A stretch of DNA of 64,000 nucleotides. Origin: Colletotrichum lupini (taxonomy: Eukaryota > Ascomycota > Sordariomycetes > Glomerellales > Glomerellaceae). Of this stretch, positions 22,962 through 36,399 are shown in pieces (the stretch's first letter is position 1; each line of letters opens with the position of its first letter). The stretch lies in the NCBI RefSeq assembly GCF_023278565.1, contig NC_064679.1, positions 310,001 to 374,000 of the forward strand, read 5' to 3'. The translations under genes and the position numbers were made by a program. Below the pieces are notes generated by a model, which saw nothing but the letters and a program-made list of their open reading frames with translations, was not told where the DNA came from and did not search any database.

Positions 22962-23698
22962 TGATGCGATAGATGTCTTTCTCCAGCCATTTACCTGGCT
23001 GTGTATGATAGATAATGAAAAATACAACGTGAATAAGTCGAAGCCAATTCGCATTGGATTCCATAAATAGTGAGCTGAGATAATGTTTATGGCCATGCCG
23101 GCAAGCGCGCTGCCGCTCTTCTCGGGGTTGCCGTTCTCCCCCTACCAGCTGGCGGCAACTTCACGTTGCCCGACGAATCCATGTGACTGCCCGCTCGTTC
23201 CACTTTGAGGCTCCGCGATGGCTACCAAGCCAATACGTGTTTGCAAGCGACCAACATATCCACTTCGAGCCCAGGACAGGAAGGTGCTAGAGCTGTGCCT
23301 CAGTCCTCGTGACCAGCTGGGCGTTGCTCCCCGCTGCGCCGTAAAGTAGTCAACTAACAAGGCCTCATTCGTCACCACGGAAGTGGCCGGCACTTCATTC
23401 ACTGTGCCAATGCACCTGGGCAACTGGAAGATCCAGTTATAAATATCGGCTACGACAACTCCTCTACATGTATTCAACTTGAGTCTACAACAAATCAAAA
23501 TAATAATCACTTGGCGCCAAGAAAAGACGATTTGTGCCAGCACATCACTCGAAGACTGTTAATCGATTGTCCTCTGCTCAGAACCAAATCATATCAAGAC
23601 TGCCTTCCGCCTACACTTACTCTGAACGAAACTCCCGCTACCAGGATCGAGAGCTGTCTACGAACCATTTTCTCTGAAGCACACGCGTTCAGATCAAC
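22962..23698. promoter_or_regulatory. Intergenic with TATA box at 23438
   Basis: TRS130 3' region followed by the promoter of the small ORF at 23699. A clear TATAAATAT lies at 23438-23446, about 250 bp upstream of that ATG, followed by a CA-rich leader. No other gene seen. Confidence 0.55.
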
Positions 23699-23989
23699 AT
23701 GTCTGATCAACTCAGCAAAACCGATAGTCAAACGCCGCTTATAAAGCACGAAACTTCCGAGTCTATGCCAATATCCACGTCGAAGAAAAGATCACTCTAT
23801 CAACGCATACAAGACCGAAACAGAGTTGAGATTTTAGAGGAGGAATTGCAAAAGTACACGGGAATGAGCAAGGCGGGTCTGCAGGATTGGGCCAAGGACC
23901 GCCCGGGGGTTAGAGCAAAGACACCCGCTAACACGGGGAAAGAATTTGAGTCTTGGGAATCTATGCGTGTCACTACAGGGATTATGTGA
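23699..23989 (+). CDS. Small hypothetical protein, 96 aa
   Basis: One open frame starting in context CAACATG, downstream of a strong TATA box. The product is hydrophilic, without a signal peptide or membrane segment. Its centre, residues about 30-68 (KRSLYQRIQDRNRVEILEE followed by YTGMSKAGLQDWAKDRPGV), reads as two charged amphipathic helices and resembles small fungal proteins of unknown function. I cannot assign a role. The TATA promoter suggests regulated rather than housekeeping expression, but that is inference. The last residues look unconserved and could mark a truncated end. It could still be a chance ORF. Confidence 0.5.
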   Translation: MSDQLSKTDSQTPLIKHETSESMPISTSKKRSLYQRIQDRNRVEILEEELQKYTGMSKAGLQDWAKDRPGVRAKTPANTGKEFESWESMRVTTGIM

Positions 23990-23999
23990 CGTTAGTGAT

Positions 24000-24069
24000 T
24001 TGCATTGGTTGGGTTTGAGTATATAGTAACTGAGTTGCATTGGTTAGGTCTGAGGCTATCGTAACTGAG
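24000..24069. repeat. 35-bp tandem duplication
   Basis: Two 35-bp units starting TTGCATTGGTT (24000-24034 and 24035-24069) are followed by the start of a third unit (TTGCATC). The units differ at a few transition positions. They lie just after the small ORF's stop codon. Confidence 0.85.
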
Positions 24070-25079
24070 TTGCATCTTTTGATGATAGTCAACCCAAAAC
24101 ACTAAGTGAATACGTAACAAATGGTATGAAATTCGTTGTAAAGTCAACGGCTGGAACACATGTTTTGAGATGGGCTTATGATGCTCCTGGTGCCGAGTAT
24201 GTGGCAAAAGATTTTCAGACCACATAAACTTCCATATTGAAATTTTGATTCATCTCCCCAACGACTAGGGTACGACAATGGCACAAAGACCTTCTGATAT
24301 CATGATCTACCTAGAGTCATTCTAGACCCACTACGTACTCAGGACCTTTCAACCCAACCACAGGCCGCCGTCAGAATTGATTTAGCATATTGATGTTTTC
24401 GATATCTTCCTCGAAGGTCACAGAGTTGCTATTCTTGCATCATATTCGAGCACTGCGGGTGTGGTGTAATGCCTATCTGATTTCCAAAGAGAGAGATTAA
24501 ATGCGCATCAAATAGGCTTCGATGAGTTTGCATGTAAGAAAGTGAGTATATGCTTGACCAGGCCATCCCATATTGCTTCTTTAATATCAGCAGAAGCTGA
24601 TTGGTTTTTAATCATGTTTCCCCCAGTAGCTTTAACTGCTGTCCCTCGAGCGAGTTGCAGTGTGGTCTCATCATTGACCCCGGGTCCGAGCAAATTTATC
24701 TCAGACCACCCCTTCAGACGATACCAGGTGAGGCACGTCGGAGGGACGACGCAACTATTCTGCCGTATTGCTTGAGGACCCGAGCGGCGGGACGGCAAGT
24801 GGACTCCACGCCATCCCCCACTTTCCGTGCCGGGATTCGATACGACGTCGGCAGTGGGTTTGAGGGGCGGGAGCGGGGGATCGACACGAGCCGGGGCAAG
24901 CGACCATCGTGGTTCTGGGCTGAATAATACGAGGTTTATATGTGTTACAACTTGAGAAGGTTCCAAATGATGCTGTCAAACATTTCAAAATTGAGTACTG
25001 CTAGTATTTACATAAAGTCCGCTTATCAGATTGCGAATCTGCCTGGAACCACACCCTTCCCCATTCAAGCTCAACCCTC
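24070..25079. other. Intergenic, upstream of SDR gene
   Basis: No supported gene. A minus-strand frame at 24508-24966 has a protein-like C-terminal third but no recognisable family, splice structure or start. The last 100 bp is the SDR promoter and leader. Confidence 0.45.
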
Positions 25080-25847
25080 ATGGCCGCAAACCAGAGTCTC
25101 GCGGGCAAGATTGCCGTGGTTTCCGGTAGTTGCAGTGGTATCGGGCATGCAATAGCGAAGGAGCTCAGCGCTCGAGGAGCCCACGCCGTAATCAACTACC
25201 CAAACGCCTCCCTAGCAGATGAAGCGGCCGCAGCAGTGGCGGCACTTTCCACCCCAGGAATCACGATCGAAGCCAACATTAGCACTGTGGACGGACCGAG
25301 GAAGTTGATAGAAGGTGCAGTTGAGGCTTATGGTCACATTGACATTCTTGTCAATAACGCCGCAATTGCCATCAATTTGCCATTTGAGGAACAAACGCTC
25401 GATCACTGGGATTCTTTGGTCAATCTGAACGGTCGTGGAACATTTCTCTTGACGCAGCAGGCTCTGCCATACCTTACTCGTGGAAGTGGACGCATCGTCA
25501 ACATCTGTTCCATTAGCTCCCGCGCTGCCCCTCCTCTACAAACTATCTACGCCGGGACCAAGGGGATGGTAGATTCTTTCACCCGTGTTTGGGCAAAAGA
25601 GCTTCCCCCAAAATATGGATGCACCGTCAATGCTGTGTCCCCTGGCCCTACTGCGACGCACGGGTTCTTGAGTGCCGGAGAGGAAGCCATGAAGGTCCTA
25701 GGGCCTACAATTGAAGCAACGCCGGCAGCGAAAAGGCTAGGCAAGCCAGAAGAAATAGCGGATGCTGTGGCGTTTCTTTGCGAAGAACGATCCCGATGGG
25801 TCAATGGAGAACACATGTTCGTCAATGGGGGGCTATACATGGACTGA
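25080..25847 (+). CDS. Classical short-chain dehydrogenase/reductase
   Basis: One exon, 255 residues, the usual length for a classical SDR. It is an NAD(P)-dependent oxidoreductase with a Rossmann fold. The cofactor motif is at residues 15-22 (SGSCSGIG, with Ser replacing the usual Thr), the NNAA structural motif is at 92-95, and the catalytic triad region has Ser144/Ser146, Tyr157 and Lys161 (YAGTK). The C-terminal GEHMFVNGGLYMD block is typical of 3-ketoacyl-ACP-reductase-like members. Substrate is not readable; fungal relatives act on secondary metabolites, sugars or hydroxynaphthalenes. The neighbour on the right is an MFS transporter on the opposite strand, so this may be a small catabolic or efflux pair. 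Confidence 0.9.
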   Translation: MAANQSLAGKIAVVSGSCSGIGHAIAKELSARGAHAVINYPNASLADEAAAAVAALSTPGITIEANISTVDGPRKLIEGAVEAYGHIDILVNNAAIAINLPFEEQTLDHWDSLVNLNGRGTFLLTQQALPYLTRGSGRIVNICSISSRAAPPLQTIYAGTKGMVDSFTRVWAKELPPKYGCTVNAVSPGPTATHGFLSAGEEAMKVLGPTIEATPAAKRLGKPEEIADAVAFLCEERSRWVNGEHMFVNGGLYMD

Positions 25848-26030
25848 AAGCGACGAGGTTGTCGGAAAAGCCATAGGAAATTGTCACGTTAACCTAAGGC
25901 ATATATGTTGAAACAAAGCGAGCAAGTCACTAGTTCCCTCTTGCTTTCTTCCTTCCAAATATTGCCCGAGTATCTACTTACAGCGACGAAGGATGTTGCG
26001 GGCACTGAATAAAGCGATTGCTACAGTAGC

Positions 26031-28003
26031 CTATTCGCCGACCTCCCGATCTGGGTGCCAGTGCAGGAACTGCCTGGAAAACTTCCACTTCCATGTTGCC
26101 TGTCGCATTCGATTTCCAAAAAAGTAAAAGGGTATGGTTGACAAGAACACAGCCGCCGATATACCCGCTAAGGTTCCAAATACGGAGAGATATCCTGACT
26201 CTTGGACCCAAACATTCACGTAAAAGCTGAGAAGAAATCCAAAAACGGCTACTAGAACATCAGCTACATGAACACAAAGAAACGCCCCCTCAAGGGTCGT
26301 ATCTCACAAAAATATGTCATAGGCACATCTCAGGAATTGGCTCACCTTTGAAGAAAGACTGCGTTACTATAACCTCACCGGCTATGGGCCGATAAGAATC
26401 AAGAATATACACAAGAGCCACGTTGTTTGACTGAACAGTGGTGAAGTTTACTATCCAAGTTAGCTTGTGACGCCCTAATATCCCTTCCATAACATATGCG
26501 TGTCTAAAGAGACCGAGAGGAAGGCGGATAAACGTACCAAGGCCGATACCAATAGTGGGACAAATCCAGTGTAATTTCTTCGCGAAGCCTGCCCCGTATA
26601 AAATGCATGATAATGGACCCGTGATCAAGCTGATTATCATTGCAGGTAACCGCATTTCGGGGATCCTGGTTCCGCCACTCCGAATCGTCAGTTTGTCTGC
26701 CATCCAATCTGTGAAGTGTCCCCCGCAGAAGATGGCTAAGAAGGAGCCAAATATCGTAGAGAGATACGTTAAACCGGATTGCCAGGTATGAAAACCGTAG
26801 ACCGTCGAGAAAGCGTTCGAGAAGTTCGCGGATATCACAACGATCATGCCAGTGGTGATTGCGTTGATTAAGGTCGCCCAGAATACGGCTGGCAAAGTAA
26901 TGGCGACAAGAGGACGAAACATCAGAGCCAGTAGAGGTTCGCTAGTGTAAGTCCCCGAGAAGACTCTCATAGTCGCCAAATAGGTCTTCCACGTCGATGG
27001 AGATGACGTGTGCGACGAAGAAGGAGGGTTCTCAAGACACTGAGAAGACGGCTTGGTGGATTCGTGTCTGGATGGTACCACCTCTAGCTCCGTTGCATAT
27101 CGCCTTCGATAGTGTGTTTCGGGGAAGGTGAACAGTACTAGAACCGTACAAGTTCCGACGAAGGCAGAAAATACCCAGAATATCATCCTCCAGCTGTAAG
27201 CTTGTGTGATCAGGCCCGAAAACACCACGCCCACACCAACACCCGCAGATAAGGAACATGTGTAGATACTAATGCAGATTGTCAGAATCGGTTCATCCTA
27301 ATTGAGGCGCTCCTGGGATGTAAGCAAAGAAGGATAGACTGACACCATGGCACGCCCGCGTTGGTGCAAGAAGAACAAGTCAGTGATTGTCAAGGGTGCG
27401 ACGATTTCTGCAGCAGCACAAGCAAAGCCGAGAAAGAGCCTGCCAACAAGTGCACTGCCAAAAGAAGCCGCTGCGCCACTCCATATACAACTTGCCGTAA
27501 GTAAAAGGTAGGACGCGATGTAAACGGGCCTTCTGCCGTATTTGATTGCCAGAGGCACCCAAATAAGATTGCCCGCACCAATCATGAGTGAACACCCGGT
27601 TTGAAGGTATGATGCTTTAGCAATGTTGTTTGGCACAGTGTCAGGCCCAGGGCCGAAGAATTCGAGAGTGATCAACTCTAGGGCAACAGCAGGCCCGACA
27701 ATGACGGCATGGGCGAAGAAAATTCCAAAGCATGTCAGCGAAAAAATGTAGTATTTGCGTGTTGGTGACCTGGTACGTTATGATTCAGCGCAAGTCTCCC
27801 TCAGTTCGTGGTATTCGTAGCAATTTGGAATGAATCAACACTCACCAGTTTAAAGGATCGTTGGGGTCATTTGAGGGCGTGGGTACCAGAATGATTTCAT
27901 TGGTTTCATTGTGGCGAAGCTGAACTGTTCCCAGCGTTTGTTCTTTCAACTTAGTGTCCACATCTTCTTGCAGCCGAATCTCCTGAACAGGCAAGATTGA
28001 CAT
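26031..28003 (-). CDS. MFS transporter, DHA1-like drug/metabolite type
   Basis: Four exons on minus, 28003-27846, 27769-27344, 27268-26346 and 26263-26031, give 579 residues. The cytosolic N-terminus ends with PNDPLNW, typical of fungal 12-helix drug:H+ antiporters. TM1 follows (FGIFFAHAVIVGPAVA), then motif A between TM2 and TM3 (LAIKYGRRPVYIAS) and the TM4-TM5 loop HQRGRAM. The C-terminal half (VAVFGFLLSFYVNVW...VFLSTIPFYFFG) completes the fold. The junction after RAM is my least certain one: the donor GTCAGT at 27343 with acceptor at 27269 keeps the frame and gives AMVIYTCSLSAG. It likely exports a small molecule at the plasma membrane. The gene is convergent with the SDR, with about 180 bp between stops. 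Confidence 0.82.
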
Positions 28004-28977
28004 CGTGTTACTTTTGCAAAGAATACCACGATAGTCGAGAGCAGAAACGAAGTGAGATGGATGATATGATCACGGGTGAGGAAAAGGGGTCTCAAGAGCG
28101 TCCCGGGCTCGCCCAAATGGCTCATATTTAAAGACAGACACTACGACGACCGAACTCTGGGAGGTATTGGGTTGCAAATTTTCCAAAAAAAGTTGTATAG
28201 AGGCCCCGGGACCACCATGAGGTTTCATTGAGAAAGCATGAGGAGTGTCGGGATGTCCTGCTGAAATGCGGGGGTGGGGCCTCGGGGCGTGATAGCTGAG
28301 GTTCGTTCTGTGTTGGTGGCGACAGGATACGTGATTGGGAGTAGCCACCAAGGAGGAAGTACCTAGGAAAAATAGCATTTCCTGTCACCAATCTGAGAAA
28401 AGTGAGGTATAGTTGGCAGGTTACTACGGCAAAGTCACCGGCACGACGACACCCACTTTACCGAGAGGCTCCAAGAAGCGCCGTACCCCAAACGCATGAG
28501 ACATTGCGAGTCTCCTGGCATAGTGCCCCAGACAATGAGTGACTCTTCGCGAATATTGTCATTGCTCATCCGGGAAAAAAGGCTGCCTGTATCGAATTGA
28601 CATCATCAAGGACTGCGTGATGCCAACGTTCGAGCTTGAGGTATGCTGAAGGAATGTGCCTACCTTAGTTGACAACCTTTTAACTAGATTGAAACAAATC
28701 GATCTTCGGAGAAGCACTAGTGGGGGGACGATTCAATTACAAGTGTAAGTGATTAAATGTGGATACGTCTCTATGCTCCCCATACGCAAGGAGTCAACGA
28801 TAGAAGCTCTATCCATGTTCCATAGGAGGGCAAGATTCATTCTATGAATCCACCCCAAAAGCGTAGGGGCTAAGATACCGTCCTATTATTCAGAGCCTCA
28901 AAACAAGGATTAATAAATGAATTCTACGCCAAGTTCGAAATGCTTTAACTATTAGCACGTCGCTATTATACTAAAAC
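28004..28977. other. MFS upstream region and transition to AT-rich block
   Basis: Ordinary composition to about 28900, then AT-rich. Short frames are unsupported. The five bases before the retrotransposon (28973-28977, AAAAC) nearly match those after it (36400-36404, GAAAC), a target-site duplication altered by one G/A change. Confidence 0.5.
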
Positions 28978-29182
28978 TATCGGATTAGAAGTCTAATTCG
29001 ACCGCGGTATATAGCCGACTGCGCAGGGGCTAATTAGAGGCCCTATTTACGATTATCGTAGCTAACCTAACCTATAGTTAGAACCTCTTTTTTATACTTA
29101 CTACGCAGATATTTATATAATTTAATTAATCTCTTTATTAACTACGGTTCGAACTAACTACTTTATAATAAGGATACTAATA
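28978..29182 (+). repeat. 5' LTR, family A copy 1
   Basis: 205 bp beginning TATCGGATTAGAAG (mutated from TGTCGGATTGGAAG, seen at 56069 on minus) and ending GGATACTAATA. It matches 36195-36399 apart from scattered transitions. Confidence 0.9.
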
Positions 29183-32100
29183 CTAATTAGTAATTAAATT
29201 CTATTATTATAAATTAGTAAAATATCTCGCTATGCAAAAGAAACGACCTCTTAATACTATATAGGATAAGAGATTCGTACTAATTAACTTTATAAAAATA
29301 GATAAAAAAGGGGGCGATTCTTAAATACCGTACGGAATTGAGTAATCGTAGCCCTTTATTACTTACGAAAGGTCGACGTTTATTACGTTAAACTACGTTA
29401 ATTAACGGAATTACTTAAGTAAGTAGCCTTTTACCGTTGCCCTAAGTAGCTTTTTTACTAAACGACTTTTCTATAGCCGGCCTATAATTAAAAATTAACT
29501 AGTTAAATTAGTAAAAAGAAATACTTACGTAACGACTACTTACCTAATTAATTAGCGTAATAAACGAGCTTAATAATATAATATAAAAAAGTACTGCGTA
29601 ATTAAAAAAGGGGATCTCTAAATATAAATATTTTTATTTAGTAATAAAAGTAACCCTATAGGAGTTATTAAGCTAAGAGATTTATAATATATAGAAAAGT
29701 CTATTACTACGAGGATCTTATAAATACGACCTTAAGCCTACGATTTAAATAACCTCTTCGTAGCTCCCTTAACTACCCCCCGGGTATTACTTAGGAATAT
29801 AGTATAGGGGATAGTTTAACGAGAGAGGAGGGGATTTAAAAATCTTAATAGTATTAAGTTAAGAATATTATAGATCTTAGAAATTAACTTAGGAAAAAGG
29901 CAGCTACCCTAAAGTAGTCCTACGACCTCCCGCTAGAGTTATTATTAGCTTAAAAAAAGGCTAAAAAAACGAGGATCTAAGAGGAAAAAAAAAAGAATCC
30001 TCTAGAGGGCTACTAAAAGGCTTCTTTTTATATTAGCTCCTAGCACGAGATTACTAATTTTAAAAAATTAACTAAGTAATAAAAGGGATCGTTAATAAGT
30101 AATAATTACCTAATTATAATTAAGTTATGAAAAAGACTACTTAAAAGATATAAAATAGGGTACTAAGAGGCTATAAAAGATAAGATCTCTAAGTATCTAA
30201 CCTTACTACGTACGAGTAATAAGTAAGTATTTTTTAATAAGTCCTTAAAATCTACGATTTTATAAAAAAGAGGGCTTAACTTCGTTAATTATACTTAATA
30301 GCCTATACGGTTCTTAATAGCCTATATAGCTCCTTTATAAGTTACTTAGTATCTATTTTTAACTATTCTTACGGAATACTACTCTAAAAGAGGTAGGTTA
30401 AAAAAAGAAGCTATTTAGAAATTATAAAGAGTACGAGGCTTAAGAAGTTAGAAATATATAAGATAGTAGAAATCGGTAATTAGTAAAGATCCTAAGACTA
30501 ATTACTATATTTTCTTATAATAATATAAACGTTTACCGCTACTATTATAAAAAAGAACTATTAAAACTTACCCTTTTATATTAAATAAAAAGGAGGATCT
30601 TAATAAGTACGATAGCTAGCGATCTAAAAAGGTAGTAGTAATTATTAAAAATAATAAAAACGAGAGTAGTAGCGAGATAGTAAGAAGAAGCGGGAATCTC
30701 CTAGACCTTAATAAATTCGTTAGGTAATAAAAGCACGGATTTATTATAACTAGTACGCAAATTAAATATATCCTTATTGAAATTAAATATACTAATAATC
30801 GCTAATACGGGTATAAGCTAGAGTACGACCCTTAGCGAGTTAGGGTAAAAAAGAAAAGGACGAAACCCGATCCTAAATAGAATCCCAATCCCTTATAAAT
30901 AAGTAAATATTAACCCGGATTATTAAGGGACGTAAATATACCGAATCGCAAATTAGCTTAACGGTAAGTAAATTAATATAGTATTAATTTATTTAACTAA
31001 AGTCTATAAAAAAAGGGGCTATAGGGGTAACCCCTATTTTACGAAATCGTAAACGACCTTAGTTATTAATTAAATAAATAGTTCGCGAGCGTAAGCCTAA
31101 GAATTATAAAAATAGTTAATAGATTTTTCTATAAGCGAGGGGTATTATTAGTATAATTATAATCGCGAGAGCTATACGAAATATTAATAATAATAATTAT
31201 AGAAAAAGAATTCGTACTATAGAACTAGGCATAGGTCGATAGAGCGTATAATCGCTTTAATAAATTTAGAAAAAGGGTAAACGACCTAGATTTCCTTTTT
31301 ATAATTACTAATAGAAATCTATTATTATAAAAGGATATACTAGGGTAAAATATAATACTAAAAGTACGATAATCAATAATTCTACCTATTTCGATCTATA
31401 ACTCGTTACTATTATTAATACGAAATTCGGTACTAATTAGTTAATAAAAAAAGAGGTAGACGACCTAAAGTTATTAATAGTACGTAGCGACGTAAGGATC
31501 GTATATAAATACTAAAAATCTAGTAATAAATACGAAGCAATTTATAAACTTTAAAAAGATCTTTTTAAAAAAGAAATTATACTCTGGGGGGAAGTATAAG
31601 GTCTTATAAAAAACCCTAACGATGTTTTATAATTATTATAAAAAAGTCGGAATTAGGGAATATTAGTACTATTTGGTAATTAATATCGTATTCGTAAGTA
31701 AAGCCTCTAATTATTATTATAAAGCGGTACGTAATCTCGATCGAAACGACTTTTTTAGTATAATTAACGTAATCCGAAGCCGCTTTAAAACTTACGATAA
31801 GAACCTAGAGCTCCTATCTAAGCTACGAGCAATTTCTTTCGTATTTATAGCTAGGATAATAGAGGGTAAATCGTAAGTAAAGATCCTTAAAAAGCTTATT
31901 AATTAAATTAATAAGCTAGCGAAAACCTAGCTAAATAAAGGGATAAACGAGCGGAAAATCGGATATTTTTATACCGTAGTTTAGCGTATACTAAAAATAA
32001 AAATAACCTTATACTAAGTACCCGAAGACTACGAGACGCTCTACTTAAAGCTAAGATCTAACTTTAATATTAAAATAAAAATACCGTACTAAACCTACCT

Positions 32101-35100
32101 CTAGGTATATAATAGCCCTTATTAATAATATTAGGTCGATCGAACGTATAATAAAAAAAGAAAAGAAGCTAAATACGGTAATCGCTAATAAAGAGGCCTA
32201 GATTCGTTAAATAGGTAGAGATTTAACTTATAGGTAAGGTAATAAAAAAAGTAATACTATATTTATAAAAAGGATAGATATTAGTTAAGTAATTACTCCG
32301 AAGAAGAGCGTGCTAAATCGTACGAATAATATAAAAAGTCGAGGGTAGTAAATAGTAAAACTAGCCCTCGTTAGTTTAACTAATTCTTTATTATATATAA
32401 GGGCAGATCCGGGGGTACGGAACCTAGCGATAGTAGCTAAAATAATAACTTAAAGTATATACCCCCTATAAGAAATTCGGAAAATAAGGAAGATCTTACT
32501 CCCTATACTAACGAATTAAATTATAACGAAATTAATAATATTAACTATTCTTTTTTTACCCCGTTAGCCTCTAGAGGATATACGAGGCTAAACGAATAGA
32601 GGGTAGTAAAAGCTCTTAATAAATAGGCTTTTATTTATAAATAGTAAAAGAAGGTCCCTTAAATAACGGATACGGAGGCGGCTAAAAGGGCGAATTTAAT
32701 AAGGCTAAAGCCTATTTTCTTAATAATTAAAAAAAAGACGTTATCTCTCTTAATATTTAAAAAAAAAGAATATAGTACTAAGTAAATCTAAGGGTAGTTA
32801 GAGGGGTCCTTTTTATATTACTTAGATCCCTCGAATACTAAGCTCGTATAAGTATTCTATACGAGTAAAAAGTACGGCCTAGACAATTTTTATAGGATTA
32901 TCCTAGATACTAAAGTATCGTAATAATTAACTAGAGGAAAAGGGCAATTCTAAGCGCTATAAAAAATCGTATTAATAACGCTTAATACGTCGATAGCGAG
33001 TATTACGAAGATTAGTTTCGGCCTAAGTAAAGAAATCGTCGCCCTAAGTATAATAAAAATAGAGACGCACTTTAGAACGATAACTTTTTATATTTTACTT
33101 ATTAATACCCCATTTCTCTTATATTTAAAAAACATAAATCGACTAGGTATTATATTTAATAATACGAGGAACAAAATCTTTAGTAATAAGTACTTCGAAA
33201 TAGTTAAACGACGATAGGGGCATGCGTTTATAAAGTTTACTAACGATATAAAGTCGATTAATTACCTAATAGAAAATAAGCTTAGAAAACTATATTAAAG
33301 ATTCGGGTACTTATCGGTTACGAGGCTATATAACCTCTTAAAGTAATTAGGTAATAATAATATCGAAATAGGGGCGCTAGAGTAGTTAACGAAAGTATAT
33401 TACTAATACTAAATAAATACGTAGAGCCCACGCAAATTTAAGTTTAAATTGCGTAATAAGCTTAACTTTAACTAAGAAATCGTTATTAATATCTTATATT
33501 TAAATAGTCGGCTAGTATTATATATAATCGATATAGCTATATCTTTCTAAATAAGGTAATTCCTCTAGGATTTATAAGTAAAGATAGTATAAGTAGCCCT
33601 ACGAAAAAGCTAGATCGATATATACTAAGGACCGCTAGATAGTATTAGAACCGACGCTAGTACTAGCTTTAAATTAGTAAAATTTAGGGATAATATAACG
33701 GCCTACGGTATATAGCTAAAAGTCGTACTTATTAAAGCGTACTATAGTATTAGAAAAATAAAAAGGGCACACTAGTAGTTAAAAAGGGCGTTTAGAATTA
33801 TTAAAAAAGAAAATCCGGATTTTACTAACGACGAATACTTCTAAATAGTACTTAAATATTATAACAATACTATAGGGCCTAACGGACTTATATTAACGCT
33901 ATTAGTATTTAGAGTATATTTAAGAACGACCTTAGCCTTGCTACCGTTACTAAGTATAAGCTAACGAGCCCGAGTAGTTAAAAAAGTAATATAAGTACTA
34001 CGCGAGGTAAGTATAAAAAAATAAGTTAATAAAGTAATTACTACGCGTAATAGGCCCGATATAGGGGGTAATTTAGATATATTACTAAATTCGTATATAT
34101 AAGTATAGCGCGAAATTACTTAATAATAAGCTAGGCTATATAAATTAATTTCCGTTAACGAGCGCTCTTATATAGTTATAAAAGATCGTAACTAGTTATT
34201 TAAAGTATTAATTATAGTAGTTAGACCGTACTATATAGATCTTAACGAGGTAATTTCTAACTTATAAAAAAAAAAGAGCTAGGGGAAACTATATAACCTA
34301 TAAAAGAGGCATAAAAAATTATCCTTAACGAAATCGTTATAGTAGTACTAACAAACGACGAAAAAGAGGAAATTACTAAAAGGGCACTAATATTACTAGT
34401 AAAACGTTATAAAAGATTATAATGGTAAGCCCTAACGCGGCAATTTATTATTAATAACGAGGTAATTAATACCTTTTATATAGTAAAAAAGAAAGCCGAT
34501 TTCGAGCTAGTAGTTAAACTACGTAAAGAAGGCATAATTATAATTATTAAAAAGCTATATAAAAGATCAGATCTTATCGAAGTAAACACTCTTCGTAATC
34601 GAGGGGTCTATCGATTTATCCTATACGACTTAGAAAAATATATAAACCTCCGTATATTTAAATTACGAATAGTTTATAAGATTAAAAAGAAAGGAACACC
34701 CTAGCTATATAAGAAGTTTAGATACGTAATTTAGGGGTATAGTAACGTTAAAAAAGCGACGCTACTTATATAATCGCTTATTATATAATACTATAGCTAA
34801 TAATTAATAATAGTATTAATAATATCGCTATAGAAAAAGGGATACGAGATTTAAAATTATAATATTACCTAGGCCTATACCTAATTAGCTATAGGGCTTA
34901 TAAGGAAAGTCCTAGCCTATTTACCGAAGGAAATAGCTAATAAGTACTTAGAAAGTACGATTATTAAAGTGCTTAAGCCACTATATAAGCTCGTAAAATC
35001 GGGTACTTATTAATAAGCTACTTACTACGATTTTTATATTAATTAATTATTAATAATTATTTTTACGTACGACCTATACTTATTAATTACGGAGTATAAA

Positions 35101-36194
35101 GGCGATTAATTTAAGATCGTTAGAATATAAACTGATAATATATTAGGCCTATTTAATATTAACTTTATAAAAAAAGAGGATAAGGAGCTTTAAAAAGCGG
35201 GCTTCGTAGCGAAGCTAAAAGAGGTCCTTATAATAAACATACTCCTAGTATTTAACGGCAGGATTTTTATAATTAAAGGAGAAACCGTCGTTTTTTAATA
35301 AAAGGGGTAGGGTAAGAAGATTAACCTTATTAATCCGAATATAATTAACGTTAAGAAGTAGTATAAGGCTAAGCTCGCGCGAGGGGTATATATTATAAAT
35401 ATTTATCAGCTTAAAATAACTTTTAATTATACTAAAGTAGCGTAAGCTATAGATCTAACTAAACGAGATATTAAAGTACTTAATAAGTAACTTAAATAAT
35501 AAAAAACGAATCTCGATCGAGGTCTCGTTTATTACCTAATCGACCTTATAATTAATAAGCTTTACGTTTTTATTAATAAGTTATTTATAAATAATAACGA
35601 CCTTACTTCGTAATTAGGGTATATTATTATCCTAGTTAACGAAGGTATAAGCGAGAGTAAATTTACTATATATAGTAATATAATCTATTACTCGTTAACT
35701 AAAAGTAAGCGGGTAATAAAAAGTATATTAGCGTTAGAGGTTTATAATATAGTTAACAGTATTAACCTCTCTTATATAATTTTAACGACGCTAAGGAAGA
35801 TTATTAATCGAATTAGCCTTTTACTTATTCTAATAGTTATTTATATTAATTCTTACTCGCTATATAAATACTTTATTAAATTAAGAACGATAAAAAAAAA
35901 GAGGCTTATAATCGATATTATAGCCCTTAAGTAATCGTATAAAAGGCGCAAGATACTCGAGATCCGTTAAATTAATAATAAAAATAACCTCGTAGACGCT
36001 TTTATAAAAGTAGTATTAAATAAGGGATTAGAATAATTCGTAAGTAATAGAAAAGTTATTATACGAATAGAGGGATAAGTTATATAAAAAGGGTAGAGAA
36101 AAGGGGGAAAAAGAGACGACTTAGTAAACGGGCCCGAGGTCGAATTATACCTCTAAACGTAGCAGTTAAATTAATAAAAAAAAAAGAAAGTTAG

Positions 36195-36399
36195 TATCGG
36201 ATTAGAAGTCTAATTCGATTGCGGTATATAACTAACTATATAGGGGCTAATTAGAGGCCCTATTTACGATTATTATAGCTAGCCTAACCTATAGTTAGAA
36301 CCTCCTTTTTATACTTACTACGCAAATATTTATATAGTTTAATTAATCTCTTCGTTAACTACGGTTCGAACTAACTACCTTATAATAGGGATACTAATA
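36195..36399 (+). repeat. 3' LTR, family A copy 1
   Basis: 205 bp, same subtype as the 5' LTR (contains ACTTACTACGCA). The sequence before it is purine-rich (36176-36194), as expected for a polypurine tract. Confidence 0.9.

Larger units (their letters stand above)
28978..36399 (+). mobile_element. Ty1/Copia retrotransposon family A, copy 1, full length, RIP-dead
   Basis: A 7422-bp element is bounded by two 205-bp LTRs. No usable frame remains: codons are riddled with TAA and TAG, and CpA/TpG are nearly absent while CpG persists, the usual RIP pattern. Reading through stops, the segment at about 33230-33600 still resembles the GAG-pre-integrase zinc region and integrase start of fungal Copia polyproteins, and 35450-36040 resembles the end of reverse transcriptase/RNase H (a SKRVTRSVLALE-like block, then VDAFTK). 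The order integrase before RT fixes the Ty1/Copia superfamily. The near-matching flanks AAAAC/GAAAC suggest an original single insertion. Confidence 0.85.

Noticed and set aside
24508..24966. 152-codon minus frame whose last 60 residues look protein-like
   Set aside because: The N-terminal part is Pro/Arg-rich noise, no family is recognised, and no splice structure connects the C-terminal piece to an upstream exon. It could be a decayed gene end, but the support is too weak to list.
31673..31876. 67-codon open frame inside family A copy 1
   Set aside because: It is a stop-free stretch in RIPed pol sequence, not a gene.
28978..36399. Family A as a Gypsy element
   Set aside because: Readable remnants place integrase before reverse transcriptase and show Copia-type RNase H blocks, so it belongs to Ty1/Copia.
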